From Agarivorans albus (GTDB lineage Bacteria; Pseudomonadota; Gammaproteobacteria; Enterobacterales; Celerinatantimonadaceae): a DNA stretch of 64,000 nucleotides. The DNA is taken from assembly GCF_019670105.1 (NCBI RefSeq), contig NZ_AP023032.1, forward strand, positions 3,731,501-3,795,500. Direction: 5' to 3'. The notes below the pieces were generated by a model, which was not told where the DNA came from, ran no database searches, and saw only the letters and a program-made list of their open reading frames with translations. Positions 53,665 through 62,536 of the stretch are shown piece by piece; the stretch's first letter is position 1, and each line of letters begins with the position of its first letter. A program made the position numbers and the translations under genes.

Positions 53665-54345
53665 ATGTCAGCGTCGATGATATCCGTATTAAAAACCAAA
53701 GAAAAACAGCTATTTCTTGAAGGAAGAACAGAGCTTTATTGTAAAGCTGGCGACCTGTTATTTAGCCAAGGACAGTCAGCTAACCACATGTATCGCATAG
53801 AAAAAGGTAAAGTATCACTGTTTCGACTAATGCCTAATGGCGATGAAAAACTGTTTAAAGTGTTCATGGCCGGCGATATTTTTGCCGAAGTTGCGTTATT
53901 TTTAAGCCCAAGAAAATACCCAATGAGTGCTCGTATAGAGCAAGACTCCATTCTCTCCTCTTTCTCCTATGAGCATGTCTTTAGTACGCTTCACCAATGC
54001 CCTGAGCTGTCACTACGAATATTGGGTTTTATGGGCAACCGCATAGGCGAATTGATGAATACTATCGACATTTTAACCCAGGTAAATGCTAATCAGCGCT
54101 TAGTGATGAAACTGGCAGAGATCTACAAGAAACAGTATGTAAAAGAGAACCGAATAGCCCTGCCTTGCAGTAAAAAGCTGCTAGCATCTCAATTAGGCAT
54201 GACGCCAGAAACCTTATCCAGAACCATGAAAAAACTTAAAACCGAGGGCCTAATTGAAGAAGTAGGCTCAAACCTGTTGCTGCCCGATATCCCATCACTA
54301 TGTCGCTCGGTAAACTTAACACAAGAGATGTTTAGTGCAGCTTAA
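53665..54345 (+). CDS. Crp/Fnr-family transcriptional regulator
   Basis: This 226-residue regulator has an N-terminal cyclic-nucleotide-binding-type beta barrel (GDLLFSQGQSANHMYRIEKGKVSLFRL), a long dimer helix and a C-terminal winged helix (LASQLGMTPETLSRTMKKLKTEGLI). The FNR N-terminal Cys cluster is absent and the cAMP-binding RxS pattern is not evident, so the signal is unknown. GAGG lies 8 bp before the ATG. The adjacent Fur box suggests it is induced by iron shortage and may relay that signal. Confidence 0.92.
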   Translation: MSASMISVLKTKEKQLFLEGRTELYCKAGDLLFSQGQSANHMYRIEKGKVSLFRLMPNGDEKLFKVFMAGDIFAEVALFLSPRKYPMSARIEQDSILSSFSYEHVFSTLHQCPELSLRILGFMGNRIGELMNTIDILTQVNANQRLVMKLAEIYKKQYVKENRIALPCSKKLLASQLGMTPETLSRTMKKLKTEGLIEEVGSNLLLPDIPSLCRSVNLTQEMFSAA

Positions 54346-54389
54346 CTAAATACCACAACTGCTAGACCTACTTAGCAGTAAGGAAAACC

Positions 54390-54755
54390 ATGAAGCCGCT
54401 ACAGTCCATTGAAATAAAAGCATTTATACCTAGTAAGGATTTTGAAACCTCCATCCAGTTTTACCAAACCATTGGTTTTACCTTGGCTTCAAACGAGCAA
54501 GGTGTTGCCTATTTCCACCACCAAAATTGTTCTTTTCTACTGCAAAACTTTTACCAAAAACAGTTATGCGACAACTTGATGCTGCATTGGCTGGTTAAAG
54601 ACCTAGATCATTGGCATCAAACTATTAGCGACAAACTCTCTGGCTCGGGATTAGCATTTAGCATCACGCCAATCAGTGAGCAACCATGGGGGATGCGTGA
54701 TTTTTGCCTCACCGATCCCAGTGGAGTGCTGTGGCGTATTGGAGAAAACCAATAG
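54390..54755 (+). CDS. VOC-family (glyoxalase-like) protein
   Basis: This 121-residue protein has the vicinal-oxygen-chelate fold: IEIKAFIPSKDFETSIQFYQTIGF opens the first beta-alpha-beta unit. MRDFCLTDPSGVLWRIGE closes the second and includes a typical metal Glu. The substrate is unknown. It is 44 bp downstream of the Crp/Fnr gene in the same direction and possibly co-transcribed. A MITE-like element lies just behind it. Confidence 0.85.
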   Translation: MKPLQSIEIKAFIPSKDFETSIQFYQTIGFTLASNEQGVAYFHHQNCSFLLQNFYQKQLCDNLMLHWLVKDLDHWHQTISDKLSGSGLAFSITPISEQPWGMRDFCLTDPSGVLWRIGENQ

Positions 54756-54772
54756 AACCAAGCAACAAGTTA

Positions 54773-55034
54773 GGGCCTGTTGATCTTTGCTGATGGTTTT
54801 TACAGCAATTTATTAACCATTTAGGCAAGGCAGTGAGTGTGAAGTTAAGTGGGCTTAATAATCACTCGCTAACGCTGAATAAATGGCTAAGAAATGCTGC
54901 CCGAAGGGTTCAGATAAGCGAACTTTACTCTTCGTTGAACACTTTTCACTTAGCCCACTAGGTTTCAAAGTGCTCGCCGCGATTAAAGCCCGCTTATCTT
55001 GAATAAAATTTCAACACCAAAGATCAACAGGCCC
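54773..55034. mobile_element. MITE-like element, 262 bp, with 17-bp terminal inverted repeats
   Basis: GGGCCTGTTGATCTTTG at the left end is repeated perfectly in reverse at the right end (55018-55034), and both ends are flanked by TA, consistent with a TA target duplication as used by IS630/mariner-type transposases. Inside there is an imperfect inverted match around AGTGGGCTTA and TAGCCCACT, so the whole element may fold back on itself. It codes for nothing. The ribosome site of the following DUF4019 gene begins just outside the right end. Confidence 0.8.
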
Positions 55035-55049
55035 TAGTAAGGAAATAAG

Positions 55050-55415
55050 GTGAAAATAAACAAAGAGTTAAAAACAGAAGCAGTAAATGAAGCTTTAGCT
55101 TGGTTACATTTAATTGATAATAGCCACTATGGAAAAGCCTACAAGGCAACAGCTGACTACTTTCGCTCACAAATTTCCTTAGATGAGCTCAGTAAACGCA
55201 TTACACTGGTCAATCAGCAAGTGGGAGAAACCACCCGCCGAACCTTTAAGAGCGCGAATCATATTTGCAAGGTACCAAATGCACCGGTAGGTGACTATGT
55301 GGTCATAGAATTTGAGCTCGAAGCCGAATACTTGCAAAAGGTTATAGAAACAGTGACACCGGTGTTTGAGAACGGTCATTGGAAGGTTTGCGGCTATTAC
55401 GTCTCTGCAGCTTAG
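55050..55415 (+). CDS. DUF4019-type small protein
   Basis: This 121-residue protein resembles DUF4019: EALAWLHLIDNSHYGKAYKATADYF is the typical start (a helix with AW...ID...Y...W/Y), and NGHWKVCGYYV closes the beta sheet. Unlike many members it has no signal peptide, because the GTG start at 55050 (AAGGA 6 bp upstream) directly precedes the domain. The MITE insertion immediately upstream may have removed a longer N-terminus or the native promoter. A weak hairpin at 55441-55461 may end it. Confidence 0.7.
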   Translation: MKINKELKTEAVNEALAWLHLIDNSHYGKAYKATADYFRSQISLDELSKRITLVNQQVGETTRRTFKSANHICKVPNAPVGDYVVIEFELEAEYLQKVIETVTPVFENGHWKVCGYYVSAA

Positions 55416-55487
55416 CCAGCCTCTAGGTTCAACAAACACTTAAGAGCGAGCTTCGCCCTTATGCATTAAGCCAGTAAAGCTTGAGAA

Positions 55488-57260
55488 TCAATTCTTAGGA
55501 CTAATAGAGCAACACAAAGGATTTGCTATCGGCTCGCCAATTTCCGGTAATGGCCGCTGATCACTATCACCATACCCAATCTTAAATCGCACCCGATTTA
55601 CACAAATCTTTTCTATTTCTGGTTTAAATATATCAAACAACTCAAAGCGTTGTTTTAGCTCTGGGTGACTAGCTTGATAACTAGCAAGCTCTTGGGCAAG
55701 CCAGCTATAAAACTGTTGTTCACTCACACCTAAACTGACCAACTTAGGCGAAACAAAACGTAGCACCGTAACAAAGTGGCCAGTAATCAAATCATGGATC
55801 AAATAGTTAGCAGGCAAGCGAGTTAAGTTAGCTCTCACTTCGCTATCTAAGCTTTCAAGCTCGGGAAATGCTTGATCGATTAAGCGCAAATCACCATGAA
55901 AGTCTTTAATAATGCAACCAGCAGGTTGGTGTTTATCAAGTGCCAAGGTAATGTTTTGCCCGTGGGCGACCAAGGCTACGCCATAGCGACACATTAAGTG
56001 ATATAAAGGCACGACCACGTGCTTAAACAGCTTACGCAGCCACGTTTCAGCACTAATCTCAGCTAAGCTGATCAGCGCAACAATCGCTGCTTCTCCGCCA
56101 TTGTCTTGCTGCATGAGAGTGGCCATAGACATCGGCCGCTGCTGCTGTGGAATTACCGCTTCTGCGCGCTCTCGCCATATACAGCCCAGCATTTCTTTAT
56201 AGCGGTAAGCCCCCGCCTGCAACTGTTGCTGCTGAGGATGAGGGCAAAATACGCCTGCCACCTCTTGTTGAACATACAACCCGCGCTCTACAAACAAAGC
56301 GTCTTGCTGGCTCAAGTCCGCTAACCATTGAGACAACTGTGGCCCCTGAGCAATAAACTGCCCGGGGATCCCTCGATAACAAGAAGTATTAAGAATGGTT
56401 AAGGCGGTTTTCACATCAAAAGCCAAGGCTGGGTTGTCGCTGCTTAGGGTGCGAATAGATTGCTGTGCTAGCCAGCAATCGGCTACTTCGCCCAAGTAAA
56501 TCATCGAGCCTTCGGCTAAGTATTGCGCATATTGCACCTGAATAAAGCGCTCAAACTGCCAAGGATGAACCGCCAAAACATAATAGGTATTCTGCCAATC
56601 ATTAGGCAGTTTGGAATTCATAGAGCTAAATGCTTGCTCACTCAAGGTTTGTTCAAGTAGGTCTGCTTGGCTTAAGCCCGGTTTAAAGCCTACCTGGCAG
56701 AGTGTTTTATCTACGGCTAGGTAATGCAGCTTAATTGCGCTTGCCGATTCTGGCGCATAGCTCGCAAGCTCTTGGCTACCCCAGCCTAAACGCCCCTTGT
56801 TAGCAATGGCCTTAGGATGAGCGTCTAAATATGCTTGTCGCTGGGTTTCGCTAAGCAATACTAAATCGGTCGCATTGATGTTTTGTTGCTGCTCCCAACG
56901 CAGCACATCACTGTATAAGGTTTGTTGTATCTCCTCTAACAGCCCAGCTAAATTAATATCACTAATCTGAATTTGGCTTTGAATATCCAACAGTAATTCA
57001 CTAGCAAGCGGGACACTTGCATCACTTAATTCAATGCTTGATGGCTCAATAATAAACATGCCCCAGATAGCCTGCTTGGCGTTAAAACGCCAGTTACGAC
57101 TTGCCGTAGCCAGAACATATTGCAAAGTATCCGAGGGTTTAGCTTGCTGTTTACTAGCGTCTACTAGACTAAATTGAAGCCGTTCTTCAAACTGTAATTC
57201 ACTCAAAATTTTTGCGACCAAATGAGTATTGGCCAACTGCCACTGAGCTTGATTGAACAT
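55488..57260 (-). CDS. IucA/IucC-family siderophore synthetase
   Basis: This is an NRPS-independent siderophore (NIS) synthetase of 590 residues, which joins carboxylic acids to amines or hydroxylamines using ATP. HPKAIANKGRLGWGSQELASYAPESA is the ATP-binding HPxxKxRxG-type motif (here HPKAIANKGRLG). YGVALVAHGQNITLALDKHQPAGCIIKDFHGDLRLID is the conserved IucA/IucC core. Its length and lack of partners suggest an IucC/AlcC/DesD-like type. No hydroxylase, acylase or decarboxylase is in the window. It shares a Fur-controlled promoter region with the MFS gene. Confidence 0.9.
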   Translation of the reverse strand: MFNQAQWQLANTHLVAKILSELQFEERLQFSLVDASKQQAKPSDTLQYVLATASRNWRFNAKQAIWGMFIIEPSSIELSDASVPLASELLLDIQSQIQISDINLAGLLEEIQQTLYSDVLRWEQQQNINATDLVLLSETQRQAYLDAHPKAIANKGRLGWGSQELASYAPESASAIKLHYLAVDKTLCQVGFKPGLSQADLLEQTLSEQAFSSMNSKLPNDWQNTYYVLAVHPWQFERFIQVQYAQYLAEGSMIYLGEVADCWLAQQSIRTLSSDNPALAFDVKTALTILNTSCYRGIPGQFIAQGPQLSQWLADLSQQDALFVERGLYVQQEVAGVFCPHPQQQQLQAGAYRYKEMLGCIWRERAEAVIPQQQRPMSMATLMQQDNGGEAAIVALISLAEISAETWLRKLFKHVVVPLYHLMCRYGVALVAHGQNITLALDKHQPAGCIIKDFHGDLRLIDQAFPELESLDSEVRANLTRLPANYLIHDLITGHFVTVLRFVSPKLVSLGVSEQQFYSWLAQELASYQASHPELKQRFELFDIFKPEIEKICVNRVRFKIGYGDSDQRPLPEIGEPIANPLCCSISPKN

Positions 57261-57350
57261 TACTTCTCCTAACCCCTTGTAAAACTAAGTTTATTTTTTG
57301 TTGCTATTTTTGTTATCAATATATTGACATGAGCCACAAAAATAAACAAT

Positions 57351-57369
57351 GATAATGCAAATTATTATC
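57351..57369. promoter_or_regulatory. Fur box in the siderophore divergent promoter
   Basis: GATAATGCAAATTATTATC matches 16 of 19 Fur consensus positions. It lies between the synthetase (start 57260) and the MFS gene (start 57391) and can repress both directions when iron is plentiful. Confidence 0.88.
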
Positions 57370-57390
57370 ATTTGTATTTAAGTTGTAGTT

Positions 57391-58560
57391 TTGTTGTATC
57401 GCTGCTTACTCATTCTTTTGGGCTTAAACCAAACTTTGGTGCTGGCTTTTTTGCCAGAACTATCGAACTTACTCGGGTTTACCCAAAGCGAAAAAGACTT
57501 AGGATTAGTCACCCTGATCTTAAACCTGAACCTAATCACTTATTGGTTTGGCGTGAAATTTTGGGGAAATAGACTTAGCCAATTAGGCCTTTGGACTAGC
57601 ACACGCATTGCTGTGGGCGGCTTCTTAGTAGCCAATGTATTATTTTGGCTAAGCCTTTTTGCCAGCGAGCAAACTTCGCTACTAGTGGTTGGTGCAAGCC
57701 GTTTGTTGTTGGGTGTATTTAGCAGCGCTTTTGTTATTTTGGCTCACTGCCACCTTAGCGTGGTAAACAAAACTAACCTTGGGCAACTGGCCAAAACCAG
57801 CGGTGCCATCACCATTGGCAGATTATTAGGGCCTAGCTTGGCCTTACTTCCTCTGGCCACAAATTGGCTTATGTTTAGCCCTATTGTGCTGGTTTTACCT
57901 GCCTTGTTATATAGCCTTAGCACCACCCCGCCGTGGTCTAGCGCTAAGCAACAGCAAACCCAAAATCACGCTATAACCTCATCTAAGTCTTGGCATTTTA
58001 AAAGTATTTTAAGCTTGGCGGTGCTAACCACTTCACTGGTTAGCATTGTTCAATATTATGTTCTTCCCCAGCTATTTAACTTTGGTTATCAGGGTGAACA
58101 AGCCAGCAAGGTATATGCCTCTCTACTGCTGTATTTAAGCTCGGCACTGATTGTTTATCAGTTCTTCTTACTGCCTGTAATCTCCCGCTACGCGCGGCTT
58201 ATTCCCAGCCTATTTTTACTATTTCTTGGTAGCGGCGCCATGCTACTTAGCCTCTCGGTAGCCACTTGGTGGCTGTTATTGCTGGCATTAGCCCTCTTGG
58301 CTTTTGCTATTTCAGGCCTGCCAAGTTGGTATAGCCAACAAGCCTACCAAGCCAATCCATCACTTTCGTTTAGAGCAAAACGAAGTGCCTATTTAGCCAG
58401 GGCTCACACCGCTGGCTACCTGCTAGGTACCGCAGTAGCGAGTATCAGTTTATTGCTGAGCATCCCCCTGCTCACCCCAATTTGGTTGTTCAGTTTGGCA
58501 ATGATCGGATTGATCGTTCACCTAAACCGACAAGCTCAACTGCAAGCAACTCTTACGTAA
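57391..58560 (+). CDS. MFS transporter, probable siderophore exporter
   Basis: This 389-residue major-facilitator protein has 11-12 hydrophobic helices. A helix 4 segment SRLLLGVFSSAFVILAH and a loop KTSGAITIGRLLGPSLALL are typical for drug/siderophore exporters. It starts at TTG (57391 or 57394) with no clear ribosome site, 21 bp past the Fur box. Being beside an NIS synthetase and a siderophore receptor, it likely exports the siderophore, though uptake of the ferri-siderophore across the inner membrane is possible. Confidence 0.85.
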   Translation: MLYRCLLILLGLNQTLVLAFLPELSNLLGFTQSEKDLGLVTLILNLNLITYWFGVKFWGNRLSQLGLWTSTRIAVGGFLVANVLFWLSLFASEQTSLLVVGASRLLLGVFSSAFVILAHCHLSVVNKTNLGQLAKTSGAITIGRLLGPSLALLPLATNWLMFSPIVLVLPALLYSLSTTPPWSSAKQQQTQNHAITSSKSWHFKSILSLAVLTTSLVSIVQYYVLPQLFNFGYQGEQASKVYASLLLYLSSALIVYQFFLLPVISRYARLIPSLFLLFLGSGAMLLSLSVATWWLLLLALALLAFAISGLPSWYSQQAYQANPSLSFRAKRSAYLARAHTAGYLLGTAVASISLLLSIPLLTPIWLFSLAMIGLIVHLNRQAQLQATLT

Positions 58561-58588
58561 CAACAATAACTAAGGTTCAAGGAAGATA

Positions 58589-60814
58589 ATGAACAAACTA
58601 AACACTTTAAGCACCAAGTTAACACCACTAGCACTCGTGCTGTTTGCCAGTTGTGGCCATGCAGCCAATACCTTGGAAACGGTGGTAGTCACCGCCAACC
58701 GGGTGGATACCTCAATCTCAGATATCGCAGCCACCATGTGGGTGATTGAGCAAGACCAGTTAAACCGCGAAATAAACACCGGTGCCGACTTAAAAACCGC
58801 CTTAGGTCGTCTCATCCCTAGCTTTGATTTTGGTAACGAAGGGCGTACCAACTTTGGCCAAAACCTGCGTGGTCGCTCTGCGCTGGTAATGATTGATGGC
58901 GTATCGCTTAACTCAACCCGCGCAATTAGCCGCCAGTTAGACAGCATAGACCCATTCAATATTGCTCACGTAGAAGTACTATCGGGCGCTACATCGATAT
59001 ATGGCGCAGGCGCAGCCGGCGGTATTATCAACATCATCACCAAAAAAGCGACGCCAGATGAAACAAAAGTTGAGCTAAGAGTTGGCGGTTCTTCTGGTTT
59101 TAGCAGCAGCGAGGATCTCAACAAGAACCTAGCGTTAGCAGTATCTGGTGGTAGCGAAAAACTACGAGGAAGACTGTCTGCCGCTTACGAAGGGCGCGGC
59201 GCATCCTACGACGCCAATGGCCAAATGATTTTGCCAGACATCACCCAAACCGATCTGCAATTTAATCAAAGCATCGATATCATGGGTAATCTTGAATTTG
59301 AACCCACCAGCGAACAGCTATTATCGCTTACAGGCCAATACTACAACAGCGAACAAGATACAGAGTACGGCACTTATTTGGGTCCTAACTTAGCCGGTAT
59401 TTTTGGTGCACCAGAACTAATTAGCATACAAAAAGGCCTGCAACTAGAGGAGCAACCCGCTACCGAGCGTGTGCTAGTTAATGCGCAATACCGACACAAC
59501 AACCTGCTAAATCAAACCATGCTGGCCGAGGCGTATTACCGCAGCGAGTCGATGCAGTTTTATCCCTTCCCATCGATTTATCAAGTAACCGGCTCGCCGC
59601 TACCCGGTAGTAGTTACCCCTTATACGGCGCATCATTACAAGAAACCGATGTACTTGGCGCAAAACTGCTGTTCACCAAAGACTTTGATAGCCTGGAAAT
59701 TAGCTACGGTATTGATGCCGAGTCTGAGTCTTTTTCTGCCAAGCAAAAAATCTTTGATACCAACACCGCGCTAGCCTCTGGCGGCATGAACTTTAAGCAA
59801 GTACAAACCCTGCAGCGCTACCCAGATATTGATACCCAGAAGCTGTCGGCTTTTGGCCAAGCGAACTGGGATATCAACCAAGATTGGAGTGTATCTGGCG
59901 GACTACGTTACCAATACATTGAACATGAAGTAGGCGACAACGTAGGCGTATTGCAACAACACCTAGCAGGCCTTGGCGCTTACGGCCCGATCTCACCAGA
60001 TGCCATTAAGGGCGGCAAAACCGACTACAACGAGCTGCTGTTTAACCTAGGTGCAATTTATCGAATTAACGACCAACAGCAACTTTGGGCCAACTTTAGC
60101 CAAGGTTTCAACTTACCAGACCCAGCCAAATACTACGGCAATGGCACTTACAGTGGCACCTACGGAGACGGTCCAAGCTTGGTTGACAGCATTAACGTTG
60201 CCGATAACCGCCTTGAAGGAGTTAAAACTAACTCACTCGAACTAGGTTGGCGTACCGCCCAACAAAACTACGATGTGCAATTAGCGGCTTACTATTCATT
60301 GTCGGATAAAACCACTTCTTACGATCGTAGCAACCTAGCAGTAGTAGTGAACGACGATGAACGACGCATCTACGGACTAGAAGGACAAGCCAACTACCTG
60401 TTCACCGAAAACTGGTACGGCGGTGTACAAGCGCATTTAATCAAAAGCCAAACTAAATCAGACGGCTCTTGGAGCGCACTAGCAGCCGAAGAAACCAGCC
60501 CATCTAATGCCGTACTGCGCGGTGGTTACGACAACTTTAACTATGGCGCCGAGTTGCAATGGCAAACTCTGGCCGACTACAGCGATGACAACGGCGGAGA
60601 GCTTAAGGGTTATTCGTTAGCAAACTTAAGTGCCTACTACGCCTTGCCGATTGGCCAACTTAACTTTGGTATTCAAAACCTCTTCAACAAAGACTACGAA
60701 ACCCTTTGGTCACAACGCGCGCAGATCCTTTACAGCAGCATTTCGGCACCAGAATTGTTTAGCTTTAAAGGCCAAGGCAGAACCTACGCACTTAGCTACA
60801 ACGCTGAATTCTAG
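58589..60814 (+). CDS. TonB-dependent siderophore receptor
   Basis: This outer-membrane receptor of 741 residues has a signal peptide (1-26), TonB box ETVVVTANR near residue 31, a plug domain (LNREINTGADLKTALGRLIPSFDFGNEGR; SGATSIYGAGAAGGIINIITKK is the plug end) and a 22-strand barrel ending LSYNAEF. NFSQGFNLPDPAKYYGNG and the C-terminal NLFNKDYETLWSQRAQ are typical of ferric-siderophore receptors. The ribosome site AAGGAAG is strong. It precedes the importer genes by 10 bp. Confidence 0.94.
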   Translation: MNKLNTLSTKLTPLALVLFASCGHAANTLETVVVTANRVDTSISDIAATMWVIEQDQLNREINTGADLKTALGRLIPSFDFGNEGRTNFGQNLRGRSALVMIDGVSLNSTRAISRQLDSIDPFNIAHVEVLSGATSIYGAGAAGGIINIITKKATPDETKVELRVGGSSGFSSSEDLNKNLALAVSGGSEKLRGRLSAAYEGRGASYDANGQMILPDITQTDLQFNQSIDIMGNLEFEPTSEQLLSLTGQYYNSEQDTEYGTYLGPNLAGIFGAPELISIQKGLQLEEQPATERVLVNAQYRHNNLLNQTMLAEAYYRSESMQFYPFPSIYQVTGSPLPGSSYPLYGASLQETDVLGAKLLFTKDFDSLEISYGIDAESESFSAKQKIFDTNTALASGGMNFKQVQTLQRYPDIDTQKLSAFGQANWDINQDWSVSGGLRYQYIEHEVGDNVGVLQQHLAGLGAYGPISPDAIKGGKTDYNELLFNLGAIYRINDQQQLWANFSQGFNLPDPAKYYGNGTYSGTYGDGPSLVDSINVADNRLEGVKTNSLELGWRTAQQNYDVQLAAYYSLSDKTTSYDRSNLAVVVNDDERRIYGLEGQANYLFTENWYGGVQAHLIKSQTKSDGSWSALAAEETSPSNAVLRGGYDNFNYGAELQWQTLADYSDDNGGELKGYSLANLSAYYALPIGQLNFGIQNLFNKDYETLWSQRAQILYSSISAPELFSFKGQGRTYALSYNAEF

Positions 60815-60824
60815 GGGATAGCGC

Positions 60825-61595
60825 TTGTTTACTTTTAATAATATTTCCCTCCAACTGGGGGGAAATACCATTCTCAAAAATATGAGTGGAACGATACAGC
60901 AAGGCGCGGTTACCGCGCTTATTGGTCCTAACGGCTCAGGCAAGAGCACTCTATTGTCGGTGCTTTGTGGCTTGCAAGCCCCTTCCAGTGGGCAAGTGGA
61001 ATTTGCTGGCCAAGCTTTACCAAGCTATAGCCGTGCTCAGCTAGCTAAAAAGCTAGCCTTGTTACCACAACGCAACCCCGTGCCTGCCACCTTAAATGTG
61101 GCCGACTTAGTGTGTTTTGGTCGTCATCCTCACCGTCCTTGGTATAAAAATATCTCTAACGACGATAAGGAAATCATTGATTGGGCGATGCAAGAAACTG
61201 GGGTTAAACATTATGCTCGGCAATTGCTTACCGATTTATCAGGTGGCGAACTACAGCGAGTTTGGTTAGCGATGGTGCTTGCCCAAGATACCGAAGTATT
61301 AATGTTGGATGAACCGACCTCTTGGTTAGATATCTCTCACCAATTAAGCCTGCTAAAAATTGTTCGACGTTTGAACCAGAAATACCTCAAAACCATAGTA
61401 TGGGTACTCCACGATTTAAACCAAGCCGCGCAGTTTAGCGACCAAGCCATTTTGATAAATCATGGCCTCATTGTGAATAGTGGTGAGGCCAAACGGGTGA
61501 TTAACGCCAAGGACGTAAGCGAAGTTTACCAAACACCGGTTACCAGCCACCAACTAGGACAACAACAAATACTATGGCCAGAGGAACAGCAATGA
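60825..61595 (+). CDS. Ferric-siderophore ABC transporter ATP-binding protein (FecE/FhuC-like)
   Basis: This 256-residue ATPase has Walker A GPNGSGKST near residue 36, Q-loop LPQRNPVPATLNV, signature LSGGELQRVWLAMVLAQ and Walker B VLMLDEPTSWLD with the switch His in WVLHDLNQA. The DEPTSxLD and LSGGE forms are those of iron-siderophore importers. TTG at 60825 follows GGGG by about 8 bp. It is coupled to the binding-protein gene (ATGA overlap). Confidence 0.94.
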   Translation: MFTFNNISLQLGGNTILKNMSGTIQQGAVTALIGPNGSGKSTLLSVLCGLQAPSSGQVEFAGQALPSYSRAQLAKKLALLPQRNPVPATLNVADLVCFGRHPHRPWYKNISNDDKEIIDWAMQETGVKHYARQLLTDLSGGELQRVWLAMVLAQDTEVLMLDEPTSWLDISHQLSLLKIVRRLNQKYLKTIVWVLHDLNQAAQFSDQAILINHGLIVNSGEAKRVINAKDVSEVYQTPVTSHQLGQQQILWPEEQQ

Positions 61596-62536
61596 TCCTG
61601 CTAGCAACTCGCCTGATGTTTTTAGCCATAACCTTACTAAGCACAACAGCGGCTCATGCCGCGGGCCAGCAAGTATGTTTAAGCAATTGCGTTAGCCTCG
61701 AGCAGCCTGCTGTGCGGGTAGTAGCACTGAATTGGTCAGCAACGGAAATGCTGCTGAGCTTAGATATTGTGCCAGTGGGAGTAACCTTAACCAAAGGCTA
61801 CAAAAAGTGGCAAACTAACCACCCTGCACTGCCCGACTCGGTCACTGAAATAGGCCGTCGCCAAGAGCCAGATCTGGCCACTATCGCGAGGTTAAAGCCC
61901 GACTTAATTATCGGTTATGAATTTCGCCATCGCCGAATTTTAGACGCCTTAGAGCACATAGCGCCTACTTTGCTTTACCAGCAATTTCCCTCAGCTAAGC
62001 AAACTGAATTTAGTTACTTTGAGCAGTCGCAACAGGTATTTAGTGGCATTGCTAAGTTAGTGAATAAAACTGAACTCGCTGATGCAACTTTACAGCGTTT
62101 AAGCCTGCGCTTAGCCGAGCTAAAACAGCAACTTGCAGACCAAGGTTTAAGCAATAAACCAATTGCTTACGCCAAGTTTGTTGGCATGGGTTACGGCTTA
62201 AGAGTGTTCACCGATAAAAGCCTGGCCGGTGCGATAAGCCAGCAGCTAGGGCTTAATTATGTTTGGCAGCAAGGTTTACCGGGTAAAGATTTTATCCACC
62301 TGCAACTTGAGCAGCTGCCAAAACTAAGCAACAGCCATTTGCTGCTTGCGGGTAACCAAGTAGACGGCGAGCGCATGATGCATTCACCAGTGTGGCCTTT
62401 ATTGCCCTTTGTTGAGCAGAACCAGTTATCGGAAGTTGAACCTTTATTTAGTTTTGGAGGGCCACTGTCGTCGATAAAAATGGCTGAATCTTTTGCTAAT
62501 TCACTACTAGATTGGCAGGAGCAACAAGGTGGTTAA
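61592..62536 (+). CDS. Ferric-siderophore periplasmic binding protein (FecB/FhuD-like)
   Basis: This 314-residue exported protein has a signal peptide (MILLATRLMFLAITLLSTTA to AHAA). VRVVALNWSATEMLLSLDIVPVGVT and EIGRRQEPDLATIARLKPDLII are the standard class III binding-protein segments, and the C-terminal half ends in SIKMAESFANSLLD. The start at 61592 overlaps the ATPase stop and has GAGG upstream. An in-frame ATG at 61574 would only add six residues. It overlaps the permease start. Confidence 0.92.
   Translation: MILLATRLMFLAITLLSTTAAHAAGQQVCLSNCVSLEQPAVRVVALNWSATEMLLSLDIVPVGVTLTKGYKKWQTNHPALPDSVTEIGRRQEPDLATIARLKPDLIIGYEFRHRRILDALEHIAPTLLYQQFPSAKQTEFSYFEQSQQVFSGIAKLVNKTELADATLQRLSLRLAELKQQLADQGLSNKPIAYAKFVGMGYGLRVFTDKSLAGAISQQLGLNYVWQQGLPGKDFIHLQLEQLPKLSNSHLLLAGNQVDGERMMHSPVWPLLPFVEQNQLSEVEPLFSFGGPLSSIKMAESFANSLLDWQEQQGG

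Noticed and set aside
57372-57572. Frame overlapping the start of the MFS gene
   Set aside because: It is an out-of-frame shadow of the MFS coding sequence and has no ribosome site or family features.
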